Below, piece after piece: positions 25,719 to 34,602 of a stretch of 49,747 nucleotides of DNA (positions are counted from its first letter, which is position 1; each line of letters starts with the position of its first letter). Under the pieces are notes generated by a model, which was given only the letters and a program-made list of their open reading frames with translations, had not been told where the DNA came from and did no database searches. The position numbers were made by a program, and so were the translations under genes. This DNA comes from Luteitalea sp. (GTDB lineage Bacteria > Acidobacteriota > Vicinamibacteria > Vicinamibacterales > CAVVIG01). Location of the stretch: the NCBI GenBank assembly GCA_009380045.1, contig WHSN01000011.1, positions 1 to 49,747 of the forward strand, read 5' to 3'.

Positions 25719-27593
25719 CTAGCGGAGCCCTCCCAACACGTCCTGACCGAACCCGATCCACTCGAGGAACGTCCGCTCGCCGTTCATCCACTGGAGGAAC
25801 CGTAGGCTGTGGCCGGGCTGATACACGTTCCGCTCGAACCGGTTGTTGCGGGAGGTGAAGTAGCTGTTGCTCGAATCGATGTCCTGGACCAGGCCGCTCC
25901 AGCCGTCGGGGTTCATGATGATATTGTCGTGAACCCAGAGGTTCCAGATTTCGTGCGGGCCGTAGGCGCCGACGTTGTGTTCGCGGCTCTGTTGCGCCGC
26001 CCCGATGCCGTCGGCGTTGCCCTCCAGGTAGTTGCCGACGATTTCGACATCGGGAGACGCGGTGATGAGAATTCCGGCGCCCCAGATGTAAGCCGAGAAC
26101 GCCCATCCGTTCCGGCGGACGACGTTGTTTCGGATCACGGCGGAGTAGCTGATCTCATGGAGGATCCCCATCCACTCGTTGTCGTCGCTGGTGTTGCCTT
26201 CGTAGAGGGTGTTGATGTTGTCGTTGTCGGTCCAGAGCCCGACACCATGGTTGTGATGGACCCAGTTTCCTCGCACGACCAGGTTGCGGGTGCCCATGAA
26301 CTTGGTGGCCGCTCCCTCCCACGGCACCTCGAATCTCGAGGTGTTGTTGTACGCAATCTCGTTGTCGGCGACCAGCGCGTCGTCCCCGCTGCCGCCGATT
26401 CCGAGCTGTCCGTTGTGATGGACGTTGTTGCCGAGCACCTGCGCCTGCGTGCCGATGCGGATGCCGGTGCCATGGGTCCACCGCACTTGGTTGTTGGTGA
26501 CCCGCCAGCCGGTTCCCCGGGCAGCGTGGATCGCGCCCTGCTGGGCGATGTTCGCGTACTTTTCCACCGTCAACCCCGAGACGGTGACGTTGTTGGCCCC
26601 CGATTCGAAGGCGCTCGGCGTGACGCTCGCCTCCACCCGCCGTCCGTCGGGATTGTCCGCGAAGTAGATCTGGTCGTTGTTGTAGTCGAAGTAGAACGTC
26701 CCGGATCTCAACTCGCCGATCGAGCCGACTTGCCACAGCGCCTTGTCGTCGATGAACAACTGTTCGGGGGAGGCGCACCGGGGATTCTCCGCCTGACAGT
26801 GGTCGGCCCCATGGCTCTGGATCCCCTGCTGCGTTTGACCGGATGCGATCCAGTATCCTCCCGCCTCGTTGCACGTGACCCGGGCGTCCGCCCAGTCGGC
26901 GTGGTCGTAGTAGTTGTTGTTGCCGGCATCCGACACGATCAGCTGCAGGTCGTGTCTGCCACTGACATCGACGTTGACGGCCTGCGGGCCGTTGTTGCCA
27001 TCCAGCACGCCGCTGTCGTACAGCTGGATCCCGTCGGCCCAGACCTGGAAGACGACACTCCCAAGCCCGCCGACTTCGTCATCGACTCCAACCGATGCGC
27101 TGAAGGAGCTGCACTGACCGCCGAGCGACAGCCGCACGTCCGACGGCGCGTGGACGCCCAGTCCTTTGCCGAACCTCTGACCGCCGAGAACGATGGCCCG
27201 GCCGTCGCTCGCGGACGTCTCGCTGTTGCTGCGGTCGCGCTCGACCGGGCCCCAGCCGTTGGTCTCAAACGTCCACGACCGGTCGCTCAAGTACGAGGTC
27301 GCCGTCTGCGTCCCGGAACCGGTCCTGGTGAAGGAGGTCAGCGACCGCGCGCCCGACAGCACCGTGCCTGATTCCCCGATGAACGTGTCCCCATTTCTCG
27401 GACTGACCGATTGCATGCGGTGCAGGCCGGCCATCAGCCGGAAGGTGCTCCCCGCCGGGTGCGCGTTCACAACCGACTGAATGTTGGTTCCAGGATAGAT
27501 GTCAATTTGTGCCGCGGCCGGGGCCGGATACAGCGCGAAGAGCAGCAGCCCGAAGATGCTCAGGGCCCAGTTCCGGTTCGTCTCTACCATCAT
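25719..27593 (-). CDS. Exported right-handed beta-helix protein with inserted NPCBM domain (paralogue 2)
   Basis: A 624-residue protein with a clear signal peptide (WALSIFGLLLFALYPAPAAAQ, cleavage near residue 29). The layout matches paralogue 1: IDIYPGTNIQSVVNAHPAGSTFRLMAGLHRMQ, GESGTVLSGARSL, an NPCBM domain (YLSDRSWTFETNGWGPVERDRSNSE through DHADWADARVTC, about residues 113-265), then EQLFIDDKALWQV, TFYFDYNNDQIYFADNPDGRRVE and beta-helix rungs rich in Asn and His (WTHGTGIRIGT, VHHNGQLGIGGSG, NEIAYNN, GVGLWTDNDN, GILHEISYSAVIRNNVVRRNG). GAGGAGAG precedes the double ATG. It is presumably secreted or surface-held and binds or acts on polysaccharide; enzyme activity is not established. Confidence 0.88.
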   Translation of the reverse strand: MMVETNRNWALSIFGLLLFALYPAPAAAQIDIYPGTNIQSVVNAHPAGSTFRLMAGLHRMQSVSPRNGDTFIGESGTVLSGARSLTSFTRTGSGTQTATSYLSDRSWTFETNGWGPVERDRSNSETSASDGRAIVLGGQRFGKGLGVHAPSDVRLSLGGQCSSFSASVGVDDEVGGLGSVVFQVWADGIQLYDSGVLDGNNGPQAVNVDVSGRHDLQLIVSDAGNNNYYDHADWADARVTCNEAGGYWIASGQTQQGIQSHGADHCQAENPRCASPEQLFIDDKALWQVGSIGELRSGTFYFDYNNDQIYFADNPDGRRVEASVTPSAFESGANNVTVSGLTVEKYANIAQQGAIHAARGTGWRVTNNQVRWTHGTGIRIGTQAQVLGNNVHHNGQLGIGGSGDDALVADNEIAYNNTSRFEVPWEGAATKFMGTRNLVVRGNWVHHNHGVGLWTDNDNINTLYEGNTSDDNEWMGILHEISYSAVIRNNVVRRNGWAFSAYIWGAGILITASPDVEIVGNYLEGNADGIGAAQQSREHNVGAYGPHEIWNLWVHDNIIMNPDGWSGLVQDIDSSNSYFTSRNNRFERNVYQPGHSLRFLQWMNGERTFLEWIGFGQDVLGGLR

Positions 27594-28176
27594 GCGTGTC
27601 TCTCCTCATGAGTCGGGATCGGTCACGGCCCCGAGACCCGCGTCTCAGGCGACCGTTGACAACGTGATCGAGTTCATCGTTCGGCGCGTTCGAGGTGTCG
27701 CGTGGCAACCAGGGTGACGAGCTGCCCAACCGCTCTTCACACAGGGGCGCCCCAACTCCAGGTCAGACCGAGAGACACACCCGTGCTCTCGCCGTCTGGT
27801 TCAGCTTCGGACGTCAATGTGTTACGGAAGAGCGGCTCGGCAGGAGCGGGCACCGAAGCGCTAACAGAACAATGGCAATCGACGGTCCGGATCGTCGAAG
27901 TCGCCGAAACAAAGGACTAATACCGATGAGTTGGTCGGAAAGGCGGGCGGGACAGACCGGGTCGTGGTGATTTCTGACGGGGAAAGAGGCCGAAATCCGA
28001 CTAAATTACACTACGGCTAAGTTATCCGACTGAACAGGCCACTTTTCTGATGTAAATGAAGCACTGCTCGGTTCTAAATCTGACACTCATGGCGGATTTC
28101 GCTGTTTAAACTCCATACATCAGACGCTCGTGTTACATATTGCTGCATGAAGTCAGGTCATGTGATGTGGAGCTTG
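27594..28176. other. 583-base AT-richer intergenic region
   Basis: No credible gene is seen. The part from 27960 to 28170 is much richer in A and T than the surroundings and contains a short direct repeat, ATCCGACT, at about 27996 and 28028. It is the upstream region of the - strand gene starting at 27593, so promoter and regulator sites are expected here, but no consensus promoter could be recognised on the - strand. Confidence 0.5.
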
Positions 28177-29715
28177 CTAGCGGGCGAAGGTCCCGCTCAC
28201 ATCCTGCCGGTAACTCTTCCATTGCGTTTCGGAGCGGTCGGCGTTCATCCACGTGAAATAGACGCCAGCCGAGCCCAGGTTGTAGCGGTTGCGCTCGAAC
28301 CGGTTGTTCCGCGACGTGAAATACGAAGGGTCGCCCACGTCCTCCACCAGACCCGTCCAGCCCTCGGCCATCGTCACCGTGTTGTCATGAACCCAGAGAT
28401 TCGAGATTTGATATGGGCCGTATTTCCCCGAGCCGCGGCTCTGCTGGACGGCGCCGATGCCGTCGGCGTTGTCCTCGACCGTGTTGCCGTGAACCTCGAC
28501 ATCGCGTGACGCCGCGATCAGAATGCCGGCGCCCCAGATCCACGCCGGAAATCCGAAGCCGTTTCGCCGGACGATGTTATGCCGGATCACAGCGGAATAG
28601 CTGATCTCGTGCATAATGCCCATCCGCTCGTTGTCTTCGCTGGTGTTGTGCTCGTACAGCGTGTTCAGGTTGTCGGAGTCGGTCCACAGGCCGGGACCGC
28701 CGTTGTGATGCACGAAGTTGTTGCGCACGACCAGGTTGGTCGTGTCCACGAACTTCGCCCCTCCAGCTTCCCAACTCGGGTCGAAGCGCGCCGTATTGTT
28801 GTAGGCGATCTCGTTGCCGTCCACCACGACATCGGCGCCGACCCCCCCGATACCGAGTTGGCCGTTGTGGTGGACGTTGTTGTCGCTCACCCGGGCGCCG
28901 GGGCCGATTCGAATCCCGACCCCGTGATTCCACCGCACTTCGTTCCGCGAAATGATCCACCCCGTCTTGCCCTCGGCCGAGATCGCGCCGTTCTGCGCCA
29001 GGTTGGCGTATTTCTCGACAATGAGGCCTGACACCGTCACCTGATTGCCGGTGGCCTCGACCGCGGTGGTGGCGGCGCTTATTTCCACCCGCCGGCCCGT
29101 GGGGTCGTCGGCGAAATGAATCTGACCGGTACCGTAGTTGAAGTGCCACGTCCCGGGCCCGACTTCCTCCGGCGTCTCCACGTGCCGCAGCAGCACGTCG
29201 TCGATGAACAGCTGCTCCGGAAAGCGGCACCGCGGGTAGCCCACTTCACAGTCGCCATGTGCGACGCCGCCCGGCATCTGGCCGCTGGCGACCCAGTGAT
29301 CGCCGGCGACGGTGAAGTTCACCAGCAGCCGCGCCCCGGACAGAATGGCGCCCGGTTCCCCGCTGAACGTATCCCGGTCCCTCGGGCGGATGGTCTGCAT
29401 CCGGTGCATACCGGGCTTCAACACGAAGGTGGTGCCGGGCGGCGAGCCGCTCATTCGACGCTCGATGTCCTCGCCCGGGTAGATCGTCACGCCGGCCGAA
29501 ACCGGCACCACGCCCCTGAACTGCCTGGCGTCGGCATCGCCGCCGCGCCTGGCGTCGAGCGTGGGCGGCGCGTGGAATGCCAGACCCAGGATCGCTGCGG
29601 TGAGCACGAACCGGCCGTGCCAGCGCTTCGCGTTGCTGTAGGCGAACGCGGCGCTGACCGTGTCAACCTTCGCACCCGTGGTTGGCCGCCCTCTGTGCCC
29701 GTGATCCGTCATCAT
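28177..29715 (-). CDS. Exported right-handed beta-helix protein without NPCBM (paralogue 3)
   Basis: A protein of about 512 residues from ATG 29715 (frame open to a GTG at 29775). A hydrophobic export segment RFVLTAAILGLAFHA lies at about residues 34-50 after a long polar N-region. YPGEDIERRMSGSPPGTTFVLKPGMHRMQ, GEPGAILSGARLLVNF and then directly DHWVASGQ follow, so the NPCBM insert of paralogues 1 and 2 is absent at precisely that joint. The rest is closely similar: EQLFIDDVLLRHV, TWHFNYGTGQIHFADDPTGRRVE, WNHGVGIRIG, VHHNGQLGIGG, GGAKFVDTTNLVVRNN, GPGLWTDSDN, GIMHEISYSAVIRHNIVRRNG, and the end QDVSGTFAR. A role on extracellular polysaccharide is inferred from fold and context. Confidence 0.85.
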   Translation of the reverse strand: MMTDHGHRGRPTTGAKVDTVSAAFAYSNAKRWHGRFVLTAAILGLAFHAPPTLDARRGGDADARQFRGVVPVSAGVTIYPGEDIERRMSGSPPGTTFVLKPGMHRMQTIRPRDRDTFSGEPGAILSGARLLVNFTVAGDHWVASGQMPGGVAHGDCEVGYPRCRFPEQLFIDDVLLRHVETPEEVGPGTWHFNYGTGQIHFADDPTGRRVEISAATTAVEATGNQVTVSGLIVEKYANLAQNGAISAEGKTGWIISRNEVRWNHGVGIRIGPGARVSDNNVHHNGQLGIGGVGADVVVDGNEIAYNNTARFDPSWEAGGAKFVDTTNLVVRNNFVHHNGGPGLWTDSDNLNTLYEHNTSEDNERMGIMHEISYSAVIRHNIVRRNGFGFPAWIWGAGILIAASRDVEVHGNTVEDNADGIGAVQQSRGSGKYGPYQISNLWVHDNTVTMAEGWTGLVEDVGDPSYFTSRNNRFERNRYNLGSAGVYFTWMNADRSETQWKSYRQDVSGTFAR

Positions 29716-29764
29716 GCTCGTCGAACTATTCTGCGTCAGAAGGGTACCCACTTCAACGGACACG

Positions 29765-29807
29765 AAAAAGGCCACCGCCAGTCCGGAATCCCGGCTTGGC
29801 GGTGGCC
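29765..29807 (-). terminator. Intrinsic terminator of the large beta-helix gene
   Basis: An 11-bp perfect stem (29770-29780 with 29797-29807) encloses a 16-base loop, and on the - strand it is followed at once by five T (AAAAA at 29765-29769 of the + strand). It lies 126 bases beyond the stop of the 29934-34133 gene and upstream of paralogue 3, so the two are probably transcribed separately. Confidence 0.85.
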
Positions 29808-29933
29808 GATCGACCCCGGGAGCGGCGCGCTCAGCGCGCCCCGCATCCCGTGGCGGCGGTGCGTCCGGACGCTCTCATCACGACAGCGCCACGAACCCAA
29901 GAGCCCACAGAGCCTCGCCGGAGTAGCCTCCGG

Positions 29934-32900
29934 TCATTCTGGGTCCTGACCGGAAGACGGAGCGGAGTGTCTGCTGTAGCTGCCGTACGGTGCGAACGTT
30001 CCGGTGTCGTCGTTTCCGGTCGCCTGCCACTGCGCGAAGGTGTTGGTGCCGTTGCCCAGCCAGTACCACCAGTTGCCGCTGCCCTCGCCGAAGAAGTAGT
30101 GGTTGTTCTCGAATCGATTGTTGTCGCTCTTCCAGATGGAGTCGGTGAACGCATCCTTGTTGATCCCGACGCTGCCGGTATTGCCGGCGACATAGTTGTC
30201 GTGCACGTTGAGGTTGACCACTCGATACAGGCCGTGCGGCTGGGTCCCCGAGTCCGACCGCTCCTGCTGTATCGCACCGATGCCGTCGGCGTTGTCTTCG
30301 ACGAAGTTGCCGTAGATCTCCACGTCCCGGGACGCGGCAACCAGGATGCCGCCGCCCCACAACCAGGGCCCCGCTCCGCCCGACGCCTCGAACCCGTTGC
30401 GGCGGACGATGTTGTTCCGGATGACGCAGGCGTAGCCAATCTCGTGGAAGATCCCCATCCACGTGTTGTCGTCGACGATGTTGTTCTCATACGTGCAGTT
30501 GATGTTGTTGATATCGGTCCACAGCCCGACGCCGTCGTTATGGTGGACGTTGTTGCCGCGGACGATCAAGCCGTTGGTCTCGACGAACTTGGTGCCGCCC
30601 GCCTCCCAGCCGATCGAGTAGCCGACGTGGTTGCTGAACGCGATGGTGTTGCCCTCGACCAGGCCGTTGGTGCCGCCGCCGCCGACGCCGATCTGCCCGT
30701 GATGATGGATGTTGTTCCGCAGCAGCTTGATGTCGGTGTGGATACGGACACCGACCGCGTGGCCGAGCCGGATCTCGTTGTCTTGAACGGTCCAGCCGCG
30801 GCTGTCGTCGCCGTGGATGACACCGTGCTGCGCCCAGCTGGCGTACTTCTCGATCACCAGGTTCTGAATCGTCACGCCGGTCGCGGCGCCGTGAAACGCA
30901 TCCTCGCTGACCGAGGTCTCGATCACCTGTCCGGCCGGATTGTCGGCGATGTAGATCCGGTCGGCGCCGTAGTCGAAATGCCACTCACCGGGTCCCAGAT
31001 TGGTGAGGGTGCGCTCGTGGAACTTGCGGACGTCGTTGATGAACAGGTCCTCTGGATAGGCGCATCCTTCGCCGACGTTGCAGATGCCGAGGCCGACGTA
31101 GCCCTGATAGTTCCCTTGCGTCTGCCCGCCGATGTACCAGCGGTTCCCGTCAGCGATCCACCCGGCGCCCCCGACCGTGCTCGGGAGCAGCTTCGCGCCA
31201 GAGAGAATTGCGCCGGGCTCGCCAGTGAACGTATTCCGATCCTTGGGAACGATCGACTGCACCCGGTGCACCCCGGCCTTCAGCAGAAAGGCTGACCCGG
31301 CTGGCGCTGCATTGACGCGGTCCTGGATGTTCTCTCCAGGATAGATCGGCGAGCCGTAGGCGCCGAGGGTCGTGAACGACCAGACCTTGTCGGACGCCAT
31401 CGGGTTGCCGGCGGTGTCTTTCGCGCCCGCAGTCCCGCCCTTGATCGTCGCCGTATACACGATGTTCGCGACCAGGTCCGCGGCGGGGTTGAATGTCACC
31501 GCTCTCGTCGCTTCGTCGTAGGTGACCGTCGCTGCCACCGGCGTGGAGCTCCCTTGCGCCACCAGCGTCATCACCACCGCCGCCGGGTTCATCGATTCGG
31601 AGAAGGTCCCGACGACGTTCGATCCGACAGCCACCCCGGTTGCTCCGCCAGCGGGGCTGGTCGTCGTTACCGTCGGCGCCACCTTGTCGGGGCCGCAAAT
31701 CACCTGCGCGTTGGCCCAATCGCCGTGGTCGCTGCTGTTGCCGTCGCCGCCGTCGGTCAGGATCAGCGCCAGATCCTTGGCGCCCGAGATGCCGACGTTG
31801 ATGCTGACGCCCGGCATTGCGCCGGTCATCAGCCCGCTGTCGTACCGCTTGACGCCGTCGGCCCACACCTGGAACACGACCGAACCGTCTGCGCCCTTTT
31901 CGTCATCGACACCGACGACGGCGGTCAGCTGGCTGCAGCCGGCGTTGAGCGCGTAGCGGATGTCGGAGCTGCCATGGGCGCCGAGGCCCTTGGCGTAGGT
32001 CACGCCGTTGAGGGTCAGCGCCGCGCCATCGCCCGCGGCGTCCTCGCCGTTGCTGCGGTCCTTCTCGACCGGTCCCCAGCCGTTGGTCATCGACGTCCAC
32101 GTGCGGTCGCTCAGATACGATGTCTCCTGCGAAACGGTCGTCGTGAAGGTCCAGACTTTGTCTGCCGCCATCGGATTTCCGGCGGCATCCTTCACACCGG
32201 CCGGCCCGCCCTTGATCGTCGCGGTGTACAGGGTGCCTTCCGCCAGGTCGGCTGATGCGTCGAGGGTGACCGTGCTGGTGCTCGCCGCGTAGCTGACCGT
32301 CGCCGCCACCGGGGCGGTGCTTCCCTGGCGCACCAGCGTGACCGTCGCCGGCGTCACCGAGGCCGCGGTCATCGCTTCCGAGAACGTGGCGGTGGCGTTC
32401 ACCGTGACCGCCGCCGCGGTCGTCCCGCTCGCCGGCGCCACCATCGTGACAGTCGGCGCCGTGGTGTCGGCCTTTTGCTTGGTCGTGAAGGTCCACGTCC
32501 GATCGCTCGCCAACGGGTTGCCCGCGAGGTCTTTCGCGCCGGCGCTGCCGCCCTTGACCGTCGCCGTGTACACCGTCGTCCCGGCGAGCTCAGTCGTCGG
32601 AACGAGGGTCACGGTGCTGCTGGCCGCGTCGTAGCTGATCGTCGCCGCGATCGGGGTGGCGCTTCCCTGGCCAACCAGGCTGACCGTTGCCGCCGTCACT
32701 GTCGTTGCCGTCATCGCCTCGGAGAACGTGGCGACGACGTTCGACGTGAGCGCCGCGCCGGTCGCCCCACCAGCAGGAGTGACGGTCGACACGGTCGGAG
32801 CCGTCGTGTCCTTGCTGCAGATCAGCCGCGCGTTCGCCCAATCGCCATGATCGTGGCTGTTGCCATCGCCGCCGTCGGTGACGATCAGCGCCAGCTCGTT

Positions 32901-34133
32901 CGCTCCGGCGACGCTGACGTCGACGCTGACGCCCGGCATCGCGCCGTTCAGCACACCGCTGTCGTACCGCTTGACGCCGTCGGTCCACACCTGGAATACC
33001 GCGCTTCCCAGGTCGCCGACCTCGTCATCGATGCCGACGACCGCCGTGAGAACGCTGCAGGATCGCTCCAGCGCGTAGCGCACGTCGGAAGCTCCGTGGG
33101 CGCCCAGACCTTTTGCGTAGGTCACGCCGTTGAGCGACAGAGGGGCGCCATCGGCTGCGCCGTCCTCGCCGTTGCTCCGGTCCTTCTCGACCGGGCCCCA
33201 ACCGTTGGTCATCGACGTCCACGAACGATCGCTCAGGAAGCTCGCGTCGCCGGCGCACGTGACGCGCGCATCGGCCCAGTCGCCGTGATCGTAGGAGGCG
33301 CCATCGCCACCGTCGGTGACGATCAACGACAGCTCGGTGGCCTTGGCGACGCTGACATTGACGCTGGCGCCCGGCATCGCTCCGGTCATCACCCCGCTGT
33401 CGAAGCGCTTCACGCCGTCGGCCCAGACCTCGAACACGAGCGTGCCGGCGGCCGCCGTCTCGTCGTCGACGCCGACAACCGCCGTGAAGACACTGCACGC
33501 TCCATCGAGCGCGTAGCGAACGGCCGACGCTCCATGCGCGCCGAGGCCTTTGGAATAGGTGATGCCGTTGATGGTGAGCGGGCCACCATCTCCTGCGGCG
33601 TCCTCGCCGTTGCTCATGTCCCTCTCGACCGGTCCCCAGCCATTGGTCATCGACGTCCACGAGCGATCGCTCAAGTAGGAGGTCGAGAGTGCCGCCCCGG
33701 AGACCGCAATCGCCGCCGAGCCATGGACGGTGCCCCCGGCGATCGTGCCGGTGACCTTGAATGTTCCGGCCGTTGGACCGGCCGTGTAGGTGCCGTCGCT
33801 GGCGATCGTCCCGCCGGTCGCGGTCCAGGTGATCCGTTTGTTTGCCGTTCCAGTGACGAGCGCGGTGAACCGCTGGACCGCGCCGGGTGCGAGCGGCACG
33901 GAAGCCGGCGACACTGCGACCGCGGGAATCTGCGCCGGTTCATTGTCGGCGAGCACCCGCACGGCGGTGGCAGCGGGAGGTGGGACGACGACCGGGCTCT
34001 GGGCCAGCGCGGCCGGCGAGAGAATCGCCACCACGAGCGAGGCCAGGAGCGCGCATATCGTTGGAGTCATGGCTGTGTGTCGTCTGTCCGGGTTCAGCTC
34101 GGACGTGGTTCGAGATTCGAGACGAAAAGGCAT
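29934..34133 (-). CDS. Large exported modular protein: Ig-like, three NPCBM, three Big_5-like and a C-terminal beta-helix (paralogue 4)
   Basis: About 1399 residues. ATG 34133 has GGGAG just upstream; ATG 34070 (MTPTICALLASLVV) is an alternative that trims the signal-peptide N-region. The signal ends at AALAQ. Next come an Ig-like domain (AVAVSPASVPLAPGAVQRFTA), two NPCBM domains in tandem (33690-33250 and 33240-32815), two Ig-like domains (TAPTVSTVTPAGGATGAAL and TAPTVTMVAPASGTTAAAV), a third NPCBM (32125-31690) and another Ig-like domain. From about 31350 the beta-helix found in paralogues 1-3 follows: YPGENIQDRVNAAPAGSAFLLKAGVHRVQ, EDLFINDVRKFHE, GGTKFVETNGLIVRGN, GVGLWTDINN, GIFHEIGYACVIRNNIVRRNG. 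Here the NPCBM copies precede the helix rather than interrupt it. It probably displays the helix on the surface or in the matrix. Confidence 0.87.
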   Translation of the reverse strand: MPFRLESRTTSELNPDRRHTAMTPTICALLASLVVAILSPAALAQSPVVVPPPAATAVRVLADNEPAQIPAVAVSPASVPLAPGAVQRFTALVTGTANKRITWTATGGTIASDGTYTAGPTAGTFKVTGTIAGGTVHGSAAIAVSGAALSTSYLSDRSWTSMTNGWGPVERDMSNGEDAAGDGGPLTINGITYSKGLGAHGASAVRYALDGACSVFTAVVGVDDETAAAGTLVFEVWADGVKRFDSGVMTGAMPGASVNVSVAKATELSLIVTDGGDGASYDHGDWADARVTCAGDASFLSDRSWTSMTNGWGPVEKDRSNGEDGAADGAPLSLNGVTYAKGLGAHGASDVRYALERSCSVLTAVVGIDDEVGDLGSAVFQVWTDGVKRYDSGVLNGAMPGVSVDVSVAGANELALIVTDGGDGNSHDHGDWANARLICSKDTTAPTVSTVTPAGGATGAALTSNVVATFSEAMTATTVTAATVSLVGQGSATPIAATISYDAASSTVTLVPTTELAGTTVYTATVKGGSAGAKDLAGNPLASDRTWTFTTKQKADTTAPTVTMVAPASGTTAAAVTVNATATFSEAMTAASVTPATVTLVRQGSTAPVAATVSYAASTSTVTLDASADLAEGTLYTATIKGGPAGVKDAAGNPMAADKVWTFTTTVSQETSYLSDRTWTSMTNGWGPVEKDRSNGEDAAGDGAALTLNGVTYAKGLGAHGSSDIRYALNAGCSQLTAVVGVDDEKGADGSVVFQVWADGVKRYDSGLMTGAMPGVSINVGISGAKDLALILTDGGDGNSSDHGDWANAQVICGPDKVAPTVTTTSPAGGATGVAVGSNVVGTFSESMNPAAVVMTLVAQGSSTPVAATVTYDEATRAVTFNPAADLVANIVYTATIKGGTAGAKDTAGNPMASDKVWSFTTLGAYGSPIYPGENIQDRVNAAPAGSAFLLKAGVHRVQSIVPKDRNTFTGEPGAILSGAKLLPSTVGGAGWIADGNRWYIGGQTQGNYQGYVGLGICNVGEGCAYPEDLFINDVRKFHERTLTNLGPGEWHFDYGADRIYIADNPAGQVIETSVSEDAFHGAATGVTIQNLVIEKYASWAQHGVIHGDDSRGWTVQDNEIRLGHAVGVRIHTDIKLLRNNIHHHGQIGVGGGGTNGLVEGNTIAFSNHVGYSIGWEAGGTKFVETNGLIVRGNNVHHNDGVGLWTDINNINCTYENNIVDDNTWMGIFHEIGYACVIRNNIVRRNGFEASGGAGPWLWGGGILVAASRDVEIYGNFVEDNADGIGAIQQERSDSGTQPHGLYRVVNLNVHDNYVAGNTGSVGINKDAFTDSIWKSDNNRFENNHYFFGEGSGNWWYWLGNGTNTFAQWQATGNDDTGTFAPYGSYSRHSAPSSGQDPE

Positions 34134-34602
34134 GGTTCTCCCACCACCGGCCGATGCCGGCAAAGACAAAATGGATTGATTTGAGATGAGCCGCCGAATG
34201 TCAGGCAGTCGTCACGAGCTGCCCTGGTGCTCCATCCAAGAGCGAAATGGAGGCCGTCGTCGCGTGGTGGGGTGTCAGCGTTTTCTGGAGCAATATTGAT
34301 GAAGACGCCAGATGTGCGCCTGCATCAACGTGTCCGCGACGTACAGTGTTGGTCGCGTGATTACAAAACTGACTTCGGCGAACGATGGCAGCTCGTATGA
34401 TCGGTGGAGCAATGATCGTCTGATCGGCGGAGGAGTGATCGTCGAGGCCAGCTGAACAGTAACGATTCCGTTCGTAAGCGGCGATCTATCGAGTGATGCG
34501 GCGGGACTGCCGTGTCCTGGAATTGCACGCTCGGCGCGGCTACTGCAATCGCCGCCGCACGAACCGTCGGGTCGGTGACCGTTGTCGTTGACGGCGTCGC
34601 GA
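34134..34602. other. 469-base intergenic region with a 23-base tandem repeat
   Basis: No gene is seen between the two - strand genes. Two adjacent 23-base units, 34398-34420 and 34421-34443, read TGATCGG(T/C)GGAG(C/G)A(A/G)TGATCGTC and differ at three positions. Each contains two TGATCG words, so the array holds four such words. The position, about 265 bases upstream of the large modular gene, would suit a regulator binding array, though no known site was recognised. Confidence 0.55.

Noticed and set aside
25809-27371. Val/Asp-rich + strand frame of 520 codons opposite beta-helix paralogue 2
   Set aside because: It is the complement of Asn/His-rich helix rungs; the - strand frame has a signal peptide, a ribosome site and three paralogues.
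32475-34184. Long + strand frame opposite the large modular beta-helix gene
   Set aside because: Arg/Asp-rich repetitive shadow of the - strand NPCBM and Ig-like repeats, no signal or motif.
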